From assembly GCA_020832085.1 (NCBI GenBank), contig JAFIFJ010000075.1, forward strand, positions 1-53,564: a DNA stretch of 53,564 nucleotides. Direction: 5' to 3'. The stretch comes from Gammaproteobacteria bacterium (lineage in GTDB: Bacteria; Pseudomonadota; Gammaproteobacteria; Pseudomonadales; Azotimanducaceae). The stretch's first letter is position 1; every line of letters begins with the position of its first letter. This document shows positions 1 to 9,081 of this stretch, one piece after another. The position numbers and the translations under genes are program-made. Below the pieces are notes generated by a model, which saw only the letters and a program-made list of their open reading frames with translations, was not told where the DNA came from and made no database searches.

Positions 1-1788
1 GGCGTCGGTGGTGGCGAGCTGTTCGAGGCGCCGGGCGGCGGTGAGGAGGGTCTCGGCGTCGGGGGGGGTGATGACGGAGCGGAAGATGCGGTTGTGGGCG
101 GTGCGTTCGGTTTCTTCGCCGTCGGTGGCGAGTTCCTCGAAGAGTTTCTCTCCGGGGCGGATGCCGGTGAAGGCGATGGGGATGTCGACGTCGGGTTCGA
201 GCCCGGAGAGGCGGATGAGGTCTCTGGCGATGTCGACGATGTGGACGGGGTCGCCCATGTCGAGGACGAAGATCTCGCCGCCTTCGCTCAGGGAGGCGGC
301 CTGCAGGACGAGCTGGGACGCCTCGGGGATGGTCATGAAGTAGCGTCGCATGTCGGGGTGGGTGACGGTGACCGGTCCCCCGTTTCGGATCTGTTCGGTG
401 AAGATGGGGATGACGGAGCCGTTGGAGCCCAGGACGTTTCCGAAGCGGACGGCGGTCAGTCGCGTGCCGGATTCGGGGGCGAGGGCCTGCATGAGCATCT
501 CGGCGACGCGCTTGGAGGCGCCCATGACGGAGGTGGGTCGGACGGCCTTGTCGGTGGAGATGAGGACGAATCGCTCTACGCCTGCTGCTTCAGCTGCTCG
601 TGCGGCGTGCAGGGTTCCGAAGATGTTGTTCTCCAAGCTTTGCAGCACGTTCTCTTCGACGATGGGCACGTGCTTGTAGGCGGCGGCGTGGTAGACGGTG
701 TGCACGTTGAAGGCCGTCATGATGCGTTCCATGCGCGTCTGGTCGACGACGGAGCCCAGCAAGGCAACCATGCGCGTGGGGTGGGCTTCGTTTGCGGCCT
801 CGCTGCTGAGTTCGCGGTGAATGGTGTAGAGGGCGAACTCGCTGTTTTCGACCAGCACCAGGCTCTTAGGCTGGCGCATTAGGATCTGGCGACAAAGCTC
901 ACTGCCGATGGAGCCGCCGGCGCCCGTGACGAGAACGTTCTTGTCGCGGATGCAGCGATCCATCAGTTCCGGCGAGGGGATGACGGGGTCACGGCCGAGC
1001 AGGTCTTCGAGCTGCACCTCGCGTAGGTCGTCGATGCGGGCGCGGCCCGTCAGAATGTCGGCCATGCCGGGCATGGTCTTCACGGATACGTCGAGGCCAT
1101 GGAGTTGATCGACGATCTCGCGGCGACGGCTTCTGGGTGCTGAGGGGATGGCCAGCAAGACCATCGCCAACTTGTAGCGCGGGACCAAGTGGGACATCTG
1201 CGCCGGTGAATAGACCCGAAGGCCATGGACGACCTTGCCATGCAGGGCCGGGTTGTCGTCGATGAAGCAGATCGGTTCGTACTCGCGGGCAGCGCCCAAG
1301 GCCTGAACCAGTTGAACGCCGGTCGCTCCAGCACCGTAGACGGCGGCCCGCTCACGGTCGGCGAAGCCGTTGAGCAGCTGCTGAAACCAGGCCCGGGCAG
1401 CGAAGCGGGTGCCGCCGATGGCGAGTACGGCAAGCATCCAGTACAGGGCATAGGTGGTCCGCGGCACGCTGTTGTCGATTCGAAGGGCGGCCACCAGGGC
1501 GATGAACACCAAGGTGCTGAACGTAACGCCCTTGATGACCGTGAGGACGGCCTGGGGCCCCAGGTAGCGAACGACAGCGCGGTAGAGGCCAATGGTGATG
1601 AAGCACGGTATGGCCAGAATGGGGACGATGATGGCCAGCCACCAGACTTCTTCGAAGAATCGCGGCCACAGGGTTCCCATGCGCAGGGCAAACGCCGCCC
1701 ACACGATCACCGCCAGGACGATGAGGTCCGTGGCGATCAGGATGGCCTGCTTGGCGCGGCGCGGGAGTTGAACCAGATAATGGACCAT
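1..1788 (-). CDS. wbpM: WbpM/FlaA1-type nucleotide-sugar 4,6-dehydratase, 3' end cut by window edge
   Basis: This is an inner-membrane enzyme of the polysaccharide-synthesis (CapD/WbpM/FlaA1) family, which removes water from UDP-GlcNAc-type sugars to start synthesis of deoxy-amino sugars. I translated the minus strand from the ATG at 1788: 596 codons are open to position 1 with no stop, so the C-terminus is missing. The first 130 residues hold about four hydrophobic segments. A first nucleotide-binding fold starts at YGAGATGV (about 151). The catalytic Rossmann domain has GAGGSIGSE at 289-297 and STDKAVRPTSVMGASK at 411-426, giving the Met-x3-Lys pair (M422, K426) typical of WbpM/PglF instead of Tyr-x3-Lys. 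The family is usually 620-670 aa, so 30-70 residues are probably off the window. The exact sugar product is inferred from family only. Confidence 0.93.
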   Translation of the reverse strand, partial: MVHYLVQLPRRAKQAILIATDLIVLAVIVWAAFALRMGTLWPRFFEEVWWLAIIVPILAIPCFITIGLYRAVVRYLGPQAVLTVIKGVTFSTLVFIALVAALRIDNSVPRTTYALYWMLAVLAIGGTRFAARAWFQQLLNGFADRERAAVYGAGATGVQLVQALGAAREYEPICFIDDNPALHGKVVHGLRVYSPAQMSHLVPRYKLAMVLLAIPSAPRSRRREIVDQLHGLDVSVKTMPGMADILTGRARIDDLREVQLEDLLGRDPVIPSPELMDRCIRDKNVLVTGAGGSIGSELCRQILMRQPKSLVLVENSEFALYTIHRELSSEAANEAHPTRMVALLGSVVDQTRMERIMTAFNVHTVYHAAAYKHVPIVEENVLQSLENNIFGTLHAARAAEAAGVERFVLISTDKAVRPTSVMGASKRVAEMLMQALAPESGTRLTAVRFGNVLGSNGSVIPIFTEQIRNGGPVTVTHPDMRRYFMTIPEASQLVLQAASLSEGGEIFVLDMGDPVHIVDIARDLIRLSGLEPDVDIPIAFTGIRPGEKLFEELATDGEETERTAHNRIFRSVITPPDAETLLTAARRLEQLATTDA

Positions 1789-2171
1789 GGCGCGGTTCCT
1801 TCGCTCCGGGTTTCTTTAATGGTTGGGCTGTTGTTGGGGCATGGGGGTGCTGTGTTCTTGCGGGTCTTTCGGCTGGCTCAGAGGGCCTTGTTGACGACGG
1901 CTACCTCATCGTTTCCCTGCGCTGCGCTTCGGGGAACGGGTTGCGGGCTATCCATGGCCCGCCCCGCTTCGCGGCGTACTTCGTGCGACGCTTTTCGATG
2001 CCGTTGAAATATGCCCAGAAGGGGTTGTCGCTGGGTTATGACGATAGTTCGAATGCGCGTTCAAGGCAGGCCATCGAGGTCAGACACCGAAAGCCGAGCT
2101 CGCTCGATGCTGACTGGGAGCTTCATGGGTTCCGTTCTTCATCGAACCATGGACTGGCGTCTGAGGGTCTC
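1789..2171. other. Gene-poor spacer upstream of the dehydratase
   Basis: I find no complete gene here. On the minus strand, about 1915-2030 reads as a basic open stretch including AYFNGIEKRRTKYAAK and ending at a stop, but it has no start codon, so it may be a remnant of a mobile or older gene. The promoter of the dehydratase must lie somewhere in this spacer; I cannot place it with confidence. Confidence 0.4.
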
Positions 2172-2495
2172 TCAATCCAAATCCAGGAAATGGTCTCGAA
2201 CGTCGGGAGCAGCCACCAGCACCGCTAGGAGCAACGCTGCAGGCTCGGCTGGGGTGGCCGGCACGAATCGCAGCTAGACGACAGCCGGACGGCAGGCCAT
2301 GCCCTTGTGGAAAACCAATTCTCCAAAGTCGCGTCAAACGTCAGAATGGCTCTGCTCTCTCGTACCGCGAGTGCCAGCACTTTGCGCATCGGAGATTCCG
2401 GCATAGTGCTCGCGAACGTGCTCGATATCCCAACCCGCCTCACTCAGCAGACGTACAGAAGCTGCTGGGACATTTTCGTCAGCAAGCCATTTCAC
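2172..2495 (-). pseudogene. Broken DUF5615 PIN-like toxin gene
   Basis: Reading the minus strand from a GTG at 2495 gives VKWLADENVPAASVRLLS and HYAGISDAQ, the start of a DUF5615 PIN-like protein (usually about 115 aa and the toxin-like half of two-gene modules). The family signature then continues in two other frames: LALAVRESRAILTFD, then DFGELVFHKGMACRPAVV, an in-frame TAG, and LRFVPATPAEPAALLLAVL to a stop at 2172. Two frameshifts and a stop therefore break the gene, while total length (108 codons) still matches the family. The GTG overlaps the TGA of an upstream frame ending MEEEVIALGKLA, which may be the last piece of a lost antitoxin. Sequencing errors could mimic this, but three separate lesions make decay more likely. 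Confidence 0.8.
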
Positions 2496-2619
2496 GCGAG
2501 CTTGCCAAGCGCGATGACCTCTTCCTCCATACAGGCCTGGACCAAGCTGACGTCGCGGGCCGCCCGAACGCCTGCCGCCCTCCTGCATCGACGCGGAGAT
2601 CCGCAGAGGGCCGGTTCGG

Positions 2620-2883
2620 TCACTCGTAGTGGCTCCATAACCGCAGCACTTTGACCACCCGCTCTTTCTCGAGCACCTGGTAGACCAGACGATGCTGGAT
2701 GTTGATGCGCCGCGAATAGGAGCCGGCCAGGTCTCCGACGAGCTTTTCGAATGGGGGCGGTTTCTGAAACGGGTTCTCTGCCAGGATGGCCAAAATGGCC
2801 TGAGCCCTGGGTTTCAAACCGCTTGATGCCAGCTTCTTTGCATCTCTTTGAGCTTGCCTCGTATACACGAGCCGCCATGTCAC
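2620..2883 (-). CDS. yoeB: YoeB/Txe family toxin (ribosome-dependent mRNA endonuclease)
   Basis: 87-aa toxin of the RelE superfamily. It begins at GTG 2883, because that codon overlaps the TGA of the antitoxin gene (GTGA) and gives the family length of about 84 aa; the longer open frame upstream lies inside the antitoxin. The sequence WRLVYTRQAQRDAKKL is the family N-terminus. Later come FEKL, SRRINIQHRLVYQV and the C-terminal LWSHYE, which supply the Glu, Arg, His and Tyr that act in E. coli YoeB. All key residues are present, so the toxin looks intact. By family, it cleaves mRNA in the ribosomal A site when the antitoxin is degraded. Confidence 0.93.
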   Translation of the reverse strand: MTWRLVYTRQAQRDAKKLASSGLKPRAQAILAILAENPFQKPPPFEKLVGDLAGSYSRRINIQHRLVYQVLEKERVVKVLRLWSHYE

Positions 2884-3122
2884 CAATCCAGGTCCTCGGT
2901 GCAATCCTCAACGGGGACCCCCATTCCCTCCCGAATGGATTCGCGCATACCCGGAACGGCCAGCAGGAACAGCGTCTCCTGGATCGCTTCCCAATCCGCC
3001 TCGGAGACCAACACCGCGTTGTTCCGCTTCCCCGATATCAGCAACGGCTGATGCGAGGAGGCCGCCTCGTCAATCAGGCGATAGAGGTTTGCGCGGGCTT
3101 CGCTGGCAGTGATGGTGGCCAT
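2880..3122 (-). CDS. yefM: YefM/Phd family antitoxin
   Basis: 80-aa partner of the overlapping YoeB-type toxin. The N-terminus MATITASEARANLYRLIDE is the Phd/YefM DNA-binding and dimerisation fold, followed by SGKRNNAVLVSEADWEAIQETLFLL. The acidic C-terminal tail (VEDCTEDLDW) is the part that wraps and neutralises the toxin in this family. The antitoxin gene comes first and is translationally coupled to the toxin by a 4-nt overlap, the standard order for autoregulated modules of this type. The promoter and operator would lie just to the right of 3122, where I see no clear palindrome. Confidence 0.93.
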   Translation of the reverse strand: MATITASEARANLYRLIDEAASSHQPLLISGKRNNAVLVSEADWEAIQETLFLLAVPGMRESIREGMGVPVEDCTEDLDW

Positions 3123-3210
3123 GACAACTCCAATGGTGCAGGACGGTACAGCAACCGGGCTACAGTACGCTATCCCGTACGCCCGTCAAGACGTCGATCT
3201 CAGCTGCCAT

Positions 3211-3484
3211 CGTGCCTCCACGCTCCTGAAGGCGAGCGCAAGCATGCGTGTGCAGGCGGATGGTCGCCGTTTGCCTCTTCATGCCGGTTGACCTTGGTGC
3301 AGGCGCCCCGGGTCAGAGGCGGAGGTCAGACATGGCTGCCGGCAGGGCTGACTTGACGTCGAAGAGGACAGCCTCGGTCTTGCCATAGCCACGGATGGCC
3401 TGGGCACCTTCGATGACGAACTCGCGGTGGGGGACGGCGAGGATGACGGCGTTGTAGGTGGGCTTGGCGGGTGCTTCGGTCAGG
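3211..3484. repeat. Left copy of a 274/275-bp imperfect direct repeat
   Basis: This stretch matches 3959-4233 nearly base for base, with scattered substitutions and one extra C in the right copy. The repeat covers the last 56 codons of the nucleotide-sugar dehydrogenase gene plus about 100 bp downstream of its stop. The left copy is the extra one; the intact gene ends in the right copy. The DUF4258/DUF2283 gene pair lies between the copies. Confidence 0.92.
3313..3484 (-). pseudogene. Duplicated 3' fragment of the nucleotide-sugar dehydrogenase gene
   Basis: The minus strand encodes a C-terminal fragment running LTEAPAKPTYNAVILAVPHR to SALPAAMSDLRL and a stop at 3313. It differs from the end of the intact dehydrogenase (4062-5360) at only 4 of 56 residues, although many third-codon bases differ. 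It has no start and no upstream part of the gene. Mostly synonymous divergence suggests the copy came from another allele rather than from a recent duplication followed by neutral decay. It is unlikely to be expressed as a working protein. Confidence 0.88.
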
Positions 3485-3513
3485 GACCGTTGAACCGCGC
3501 CGGTGCGCACGAC

Positions 3514-3744
3514 TCAAGCACTCAACGCGATCTCCTGCCGACGTCCGCCCGCTTCAATGATCAGTCGACCACCGTCATCGGCGAGCTGCTGGTTGGCATT
3601 CATCAACTCGATGCCATACAGGGTACCGTCTGCGGCCACGTCCAGATGGATGTCATCACTGAGCTCGATCGTCGTCACGGTTCCACTGCGCTCATGAAAA
3701 CGGATGTACGCAATGTTGTGCTGAGGGTCGTATGTGAGTTTCAT
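3514..3744 (-). CDS. DUF2283 family protein, probable antitoxin-like partner
   Basis: 76 aa from ATG 3744 (an ATG two codons upstream at 3750 is equally possible). MKLTYDPQHNIAYIRFHE, then DIHLDVAADGTLYGIELMNA, matches the DUF2283 fold, a short beta-rich domain. The family often sits directly after a DUF4258 gene in putative toxin-antitoxin pairs, and here the frame just upstream is a DUF4258 remnant. The pair lies between the two copies of the dehydrogenase gene end, so it was probably brought in with the left repeat. The antitoxin role is inference from family context. Confidence 0.8.
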   Translation of the reverse strand: MKLTYDPQHNIAYIRFHERSGTVTTIELSDDIHLDVAADGTLYGIELMNANQQLADDGGRLIIEAGGRRQEIALSA

Positions 3745-3760
3745 GGCCATGGGCCTCACT

Positions 3761-3898
3761 TTAGAAGAACTTGACGATAACCGTGATGACCAGGATCTCC
3801 TCTGCGGCTTCTTCAACCGCATAGGCTTCGACTTGCTTGAATCTGTAATGTCTTCCCTGCCAAGCATCATCAAAAGGAAGGTTGATCCGAAACCCCAT
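3761..3898 (-). pseudogene. N-terminally truncated DUF4258-like gene
   Basis: A 45-codon minus-strand frame reads MGFRINLPFDDAW, then RHYRFKQVEAYAVEEAAEEI and VITVIVKFF to a TAA at 3761. This resembles the last half of DUF4258 proteins, which are about 90 aa. An in-frame TAG only four codons upstream of the ATG excludes the expected N-terminal half. I therefore call it a remnant of a toxin-like gene, although a short functional peptide cannot be excluded. It is followed 11-17 nt later by the DUF2283 gene. Confidence 0.6.
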
Positions 3899-4061
3899 CC
3901 TGCCGTACTAGGCTAGAAATTGCTCACCTGACCTGACGGCCTCTTCCACTTCAGCAATCGTGCCTCCACGCTCCTGAAGGCGAGCGCAAGCATGCGCGTG
4001 CAGGCGGATGGTCGCCGTTTGCCTATTCATGCCTGTTGGCCTTGGTCCAGGCGCCCCCGGA

Positions 4062-5360
<1,299 letters not shown>

Positions 5361-5389
5361 GGGTGCTGAGGGCTCATGGTTTGTCGCGT

Positions 5390-5460
5390 GTGGGAGCCCG
5401 CAGTGCGGGCGATGGCGTTACCGATTATCGCGGCTTATCGCGCCCGATGGGCGCTCCCAC
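5390..5460. repeat. REP-type inverted repeat pair
   Basis: Begins GTGGGAGCCCGCAGTGCGGGC and ends GGGCGCTCCCAC, so two inverted copies of a GTGGGAGC-headed palindrome face each other across about 30 bp. This is the arrangement of Pseudomonas-like REP doublets. It lies between the dehydrogenase start and the ParE-like gene. Confidence 0.75.
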
Positions 5461-5543
5461 AGGTGCAGGCGATGGCTCTGTTGCATCCTATCGTGCTCGT
5501 GTGATCGCACAGCCCGGCGTTGTGGCCCCCTCTGCGGAGCCCG

Positions 5544-5864
5544 TCAATCGAGACGCTCTCTCAGCCGCGTGAGAAGCTCCATGCGCTCATGAAGTATCGC
5601 CACGATCAGCGCTGGTTCATCGGCCTGCGGGAGGCAGAAAACGTAGTGATGTCCGGCCAGCTTCACGCGCACTCCAGGGTAAAGCTCATCGTGCGTACGG
5701 AAGATCCCCTGGCCATGAGCAAGTTCGGTGGCGACGGTTTCGATCTGCTGGATGTAGGCCCGACATTGCTCTGGACCCCACTCGCGAAGTGTATAACGCG
5801 CAATCTCACGCAAATCGTCGGCTGCGCCCCGGCTGAGGATATAGGGCTGAGCTTGCAGGGCAAT
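5544..5864 (-). CDS. ParE/RelE superfamily toxin
   Basis: About 106 aa reading QAQPYILSRGAADDLREIAR, REWGPEQCRAYIQQIE, then FRTHDELYPGVRVKLAGHHY and PALIVAILHERMELLTRL, the ParE-type core of the RelE fold. The antitoxin stop TGA (5866-5868) abuts the start region. No ATG exists at the expected place: an ATT at 5864 or a CTG at 5858 would give the family length, whereas the ATG at 6008 would overlap most of the antitoxin. I chose ATT 5864, with the start uncertain by a few codons. By family, it acts on DNA gyrase (ParE) or mRNA (RelE); sequence alone does not decide. Confidence 0.82.
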   Translation of the reverse strand: MALQAQPYILSRGAADDLREIARYTLREWGPEQCRAYIQQIETVATELAHGQGIFRTHDELYPGVRVKLAGHHYVFCLPQADEPALIVAILHERMELLTRLRERLD

Positions 5865-5865
5865 G

Positions 5866-6120
5866 TCACTCGCTGGCCGTTCGGCGCAGCGCTGCTTCAG
5901 CGATCTCGCTGATGCTGCCTTCGACCACGTCGCCTCGGCGAGCCTCGGCGATTCGGTCCGCCAAAAGCCTTCGAAGCGCCTCCACGCTGTCATCTTCGCC
6001 AGGTTCAACCGCGAACAGACGCTCGAGCGCGAACTGTTTGATGCTCTTGCCTTCGAGCGCCGCCATGGCCTTCAAGGCCTGATGCTGCTGTTCGGTGATA
6101 TCGATCGTCAGTCGGCTCAT
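5866..6120 (-). CDS. ParD-like antitoxin
   Basis: 84 aa. The N-terminus MSRLTIDITEQQHQALKAM followed by KSIKQFALERLF fits a ribbon-helix-helix DNA-binding antitoxin. The C-terminal part is acidic and helical (EPGEDDSVEALRRLLADRI). It directly precedes and slightly overlaps the start region of the ParE-like toxin, as expected for an autoregulated pair. The 280 bp to the right (6121-6402) carry no other gene I can support. Confidence 0.82.
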   Translation of the reverse strand: MSRLTIDITEQQHQALKAMAALEGKSIKQFALERLFAVEPGEDDSVEALRRLLADRIAEARRGDVVEGSISEIAEAALRRTASE

Positions 6121-6402
6121 CGTCCTGGTATCTGCCCTCTATGGCCAACAAGTTGAACCGTGCCACAAATGTGGGATTGTGTAAATGTGGGTCCAATCGA
6201 TTCAGCACTAACGTCGTGCCCGCGACACTTGGCGCGTCGTCACCCTATGGTCATCTGCGCTCCGCGAAAACAACGCCACTTTGGCGGAAGTTCGCTGGTG
6301 CTCTCCGCTTTCAGGACATTGTCACCGAAGGCGTACGACGGCGATCGCGGCAGATCGAACTGGGGGCGGTCTCTGAAACGGATCCTCTGCAGCCTTCCGG
6401 GG

Positions 6403-6786
6403 TCAGGAAAGGCCTAACTCCCGCAAAGAATCAGCGGGCTGAACGGTGCCGTGGCGCAGCAGGATGGCGGTCATCGCATGCCGGTGTTCCTCGAATACCG
6501 GCAGCTCCTGAAGGTGGCTCTCGAGGATCTCGACCACGGCCTGTTTGCAGGCTTCATCGTCTGCTTCCTGGTGCAGAGCAGCCACGACGGCGTCGATGGC
6601 TTCATCCGGCCCTTCGAGGGTGGGCTGGACGGCTGCGCAGGCCTCCTCCAGGGAGTAGGTCCGCCGGGTTGCGACCAGATCGCGCGCATAGCCCGCCGCA
6701 AACAGCCGGGTCTGGGCATCGGCACTGGCCTCTACCCTCCCCTGCAGCGAGTGCATGCTTGGATCCATGAAAAACGTCACGACCAT
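6403..6786 (-). CDS. Hypothetical protein, last gene of the phosphomannomutase cluster
   Basis: 127 aa from ATG 6786, chosen because GGAG lies about six bases upstream (GTGAGGAGCGCAGC before ATG) and the preceding gene ends only 10 bp away. The protein is mostly helical and acidic, with DPSMHSLQGRVEASADAQTR near the start and no membrane segment or motif I recognise. The close spacing to 6797-7132 argues that it is co-transcribed. Confidence 0.7.
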   Translation of the reverse strand: MVVTFFMDPSMHSLQGRVEASADAQTRLFAAGYARDLVATRRTYSLEEACAAVQPTLEGPDEAIDAVVAALHQEADDEACKQAVVEILESHLQELPVFEEHRHAMTAILLRHGTVQPADSLRELGLS

Positions 6787-6796
6787 GCTGCGCTCC

Positions 6797-7132
6797 TCAC
6801 ACGGGCCGCTCGCCGAGTTGCATCCAGTAGTGATCGTTCTCGGTGAGCATCTGGGAGATTATCACAGCGACGAGTTCCTGGGCGTTCTTCACTTCCGACT
6901 GGGTGTGGTTCGGCCACATCCGGCGCAGGGTCGCGTACAGCGAAGGGTTGCGGCCGATCCGGCTGGCAAGGAGCAAGGCGACGTCCTCGGACAGCAGGCT
7001 GCCGTGGTGAATGCCGGCGCTCGCCAGAGCGTACGCTTTGCGGCCGTCGGTGATCAGCTCCTGTTCGTGTGATCGAAACCAGGACTCGACCCGGAAGCTC
7101 CGCAGATCCTGGAACCGATCGACGCCAGTCAT
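6797..7132 (-). CDS. Hypothetical protein
   Basis: 111 aa beginning MTGVDRFQDLRSFRVESWFR. The start ATG (7130-7132) overlaps the TGA of the upstream membrane-protein gene as ATGA, which fixes both ends. No known domain is evident. The middle (ALASAGIHHGSLLSEDVALL) looks helical and soluble. Much longer open frames through this point into the phosphomannomutase gene are shadows. Confidence 0.75.
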   Translation of the reverse strand: MTGVDRFQDLRSFRVESWFRSHEQELITDGRKAYALASAGIHHGSLLSEDVALLLASRIGRNPSLYATLRRMWPNHTQSEVKNAQELVAVIISQMLTENDHYWMQLGERPV

Positions 7133-7455
7133 CGCGATGGATCCCGCCAGTGCACGGTCTTCACGTTGAGCAATACGAAGGTGACCGCGAGGATGGTGTA
7201 GACGCCGAGCAGAAAGTAGACCCGGGTCGGCAGCGCCCCGCTGATGGCCAGGACCACCGCATCGAGGACGACGATCGTCAGCAGCAGCGACGTGCCCCAG
7301 CACAGCTTGCCGAAGGTGTAGACTGCGGCCGGGATGTTGCCGGGTTGACCCCGCTGTTCTGCCGCGACCATCAGCCCGTAGAACACGCCATACACGGCCA
7401 CCAGGATGGGCGCGAGCATCAGCTGAAGCGTGAGGATCTGCAGGCCTTCCGTCAT
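7129..7455 (-). CDS. Small integral membrane protein
   Basis: 108 aa with three clear hydrophobic segments: LMLAPILVAVYGVFYGLMVA (about 12-31), a second spanning LLLTIVVLDAVVLAISGAL, and YFLLGVYTILAVTFVLLNV near the C-terminus. It starts 27 nt after the phosphomannomutase stop and overlaps the next gene by 4 nt. Function unknown. Its position suggests a role linked to sugar-nucleotide or envelope metabolism, but that is inference. Confidence 0.78.
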   Translation of the reverse strand: MTEGLQILTLQLMLAPILVAVYGVFYGLMVAAEQRGQPGNIPAAVYTFGKLCWGTSLLLTIVVLDAVVLAISGALPTRVYFLLGVYTILAVTFVLLNVKTVHWRDPSR

Positions 7456-7482
7456 GGTTGGCTGTCGGCCTCGACATGCTGC

Positions 7483-8916
7483 TTACGGAGTGGGTGCGGC
7501 AATCAGCGCGCTGAGCTGCTCGGTGACCTGTGCGAGACGCACGGGATCGCCGCGGGTCTCGATGTTCAGGCGGATCACCGGCTCGGTGTTGGAGCCGCGC
7601 AGGTTGAAGCGCCACTCCGGGAATTCGACGCTGACGCCATCGGTGCGGTCGATGCTGGGCTCGTGGACGGCCACGGCTGCGAGGACGGCGTCGATGGTGG
7701 CCTGGGTGTTCTCCACTTCGAAGTTGATCTCGCCGCTGCAGGGGAAGGCGGCGATGCGTTCGTCCACCAGCTTCGACAGCGGCTCCCCGGCCTTCGCCAG
7801 ATGCTCGATGACCAGCAGCCAGGGAATCATGCCGCTGTCGCAGTAGGCGAAATCGCGGAAGTAGTGGTGGGCGGACATTTCGCCGCCGTAGAGCGCGTCC
7901 TCGGCGCGCATGCGCTCCTTGATGAAGGCATGGCCGGACTTGCACTGCACGGCGGTGCCGCCGGCGGCGTCCACCTGATCGAGGGTGTTCCAGGTCAGGC
8001 GCGGGTCGTGAATGATCTTGCTGCCGGGCTCCTTGGCCAGCAGGCGCTCGGCAAGCAGGCCGACCAAGTAGTAGCCCTCGATGAAGCGGCCCTGCTCGTC
8101 GAAGAAGAAGCAGCGGTCGAAGTCGCCGTCCCAGGCCAGGCCCAAGTCTGCGCCGTGTTCGAGGACGGCCGCGGCGGTGGCAGCGCGGTTGTCGGTGAGC
8201 AGCGGGTTGGGGATGCCGTTGGGGAAGGTGCCGTCGGGTTCGGCGCAGATCTGGATCAGCTCCACGGGCAGATGGGGGGCCAAGGCATCAAGGACGATGC
8301 CGGCGCCGCCGTTGCCGGGGTTGGCGATGATCTTCAGGGGCCTGCGGGCGCTCGCATCGGCGGCTCCGTCCGTGGGGGAGCCCGCTGGGCGCTCCCACTT
8401 GGGGCTGACGCTGTTGGCCAGCGCCTCGATGTCGATGTAGGTGAGCAGGTGATCGATGTAGGCCGGGCGGGCATTGAGCGCGTGCAGCGCACCCCGGGGG
8501 CCGCTGGCCGTGGCGGGCGTGAGATCGCCCTGGCTGATGCGCGCTTCGATGTCTTTCAGGCCCGAGTCGCCGCTGATGGGCCGAGAGCCTTCGCGCACCA
8601 GTTTCAGGCCGTTGTAGTCGATGGGGTTGTGGCTGGCGGTGACCATGATGCCGCCGCCGAAGCGGTAATGGGCGGTGGCGAAGTACACCTCTTCGGTGCC
8701 GCACATGCCGATGTCGTAGACGTCGCTGCCGCCATCGAGCAGGCCCTCGCTGACGGCCGCGGCCAGCTCGGGGCTCGTGAGCCGGATGTCATAGCCCACC
8801 ACGGTGGTGCCGGGGCGGATCAGTTCGGCAAAGGCGCGGCCGATGGCGTAGCAGGCGGCGGCGTTGATCTGGTCGGGGACGCGGCCGCGGATGTCATAGG
8901 CTTTGAAGGCTGTCAT
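7483..8916 (-). CDS. manB: Phosphomannomutase/phosphoglucomutase with a REP-derived insert
   Basis: 477-aa alpha-D-phosphohexomutase interconverting 6-phospho- and 1-phospho-sugars for GDP-mannose or UDP-glucose supply. It starts MTAFKAYDIRGRVPDQ. The active-site phosphoserine loop GIMVTASHNPIDYNG is near residue 97, the metal loop reads WDGDFDRCFFF, sugar binding GGEMSAHHYF, and phosphate binding LRGSNTEPV. Between the third-domain start (LKIIANPGNGGAG) and the preceding helix are about 25 extra residues including KWERPAGSPTD. Their DNA contains a REP palindrome in frame (8372-8398). Key residues are intact, so the enzyme is probably active. It heads a likely four-gene minus-strand operon. 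Confidence 0.93.
   Translation of the reverse strand: MTAFKAYDIRGRVPDQINAAACYAIGRAFAELIRPGTTVVGYDIRLTSPELAAAVSEGLLDGGSDVYDIGMCGTEEVYFATAHYRFGGGIMVTASHNPIDYNGLKLVREGSRPISGDSGLKDIEARISQGDLTPATASGPRGALHALNARPAYIDHLLTYIDIEALANSVSPKWERPAGSPTDGAADASARRPLKIIANPGNGGAGIVLDALAPHLPVELIQICAEPDGTFPNGIPNPLLTDNRAATAAAVLEHGADLGLAWDGDFDRCFFFDEQGRFIEGYYLVGLLAERLLAKEPGSKIIHDPRLTWNTLDQVDAAGGTAVQCKSGHAFIKERMRAEDALYGGEMSAHHYFRDFAYCDSGMIPWLLVIEHLAKAGEPLSKLVDERIAAFPCSGEINFEVENTQATIDAVLAAVAVHEPSIDRTDGVSVEFPEWRFNLRGSNTEPVIRLNIETRGDPVRLAQVTEQLSALIAAPTP
8372..8398. repeat. REP element inside the phosphomannomutase coding region
   Basis: The sequence starts GTGGGGGAGCCCGCTGGG and ends CGCTCCCAC, a palindrome of the same GTGGGAGC family as the intergenic REPs at 5390, 15846 and 50055. 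It keeps the reading frame and codes for part of the extra loop of the enzyme. Confidence 0.75.
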
Positions 8917-9081
8917 TCGAGTCCTGGAGTCTGGGTGAGGTGCGGGGCGACCTCAGGTGGGTCGCGACAGTGGCCCATGGGGGCCCACCGATCTGTGCTC
9001 TGGCGTACAGATGCCGGCGATGGCCGGCAGCATGATATGATTGGAGCCCTGCGGGCTGAATTTGGGCCGAGGTTTCAGCGC

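Noticed and set aside
1915..2030. Transposase fragment suggested by AYFNGIEKRRTKYAAK
   Set aside because: It has no start codon and no catalytic motif, and I cannot place it in a family, so I list it only as a possible remnant.
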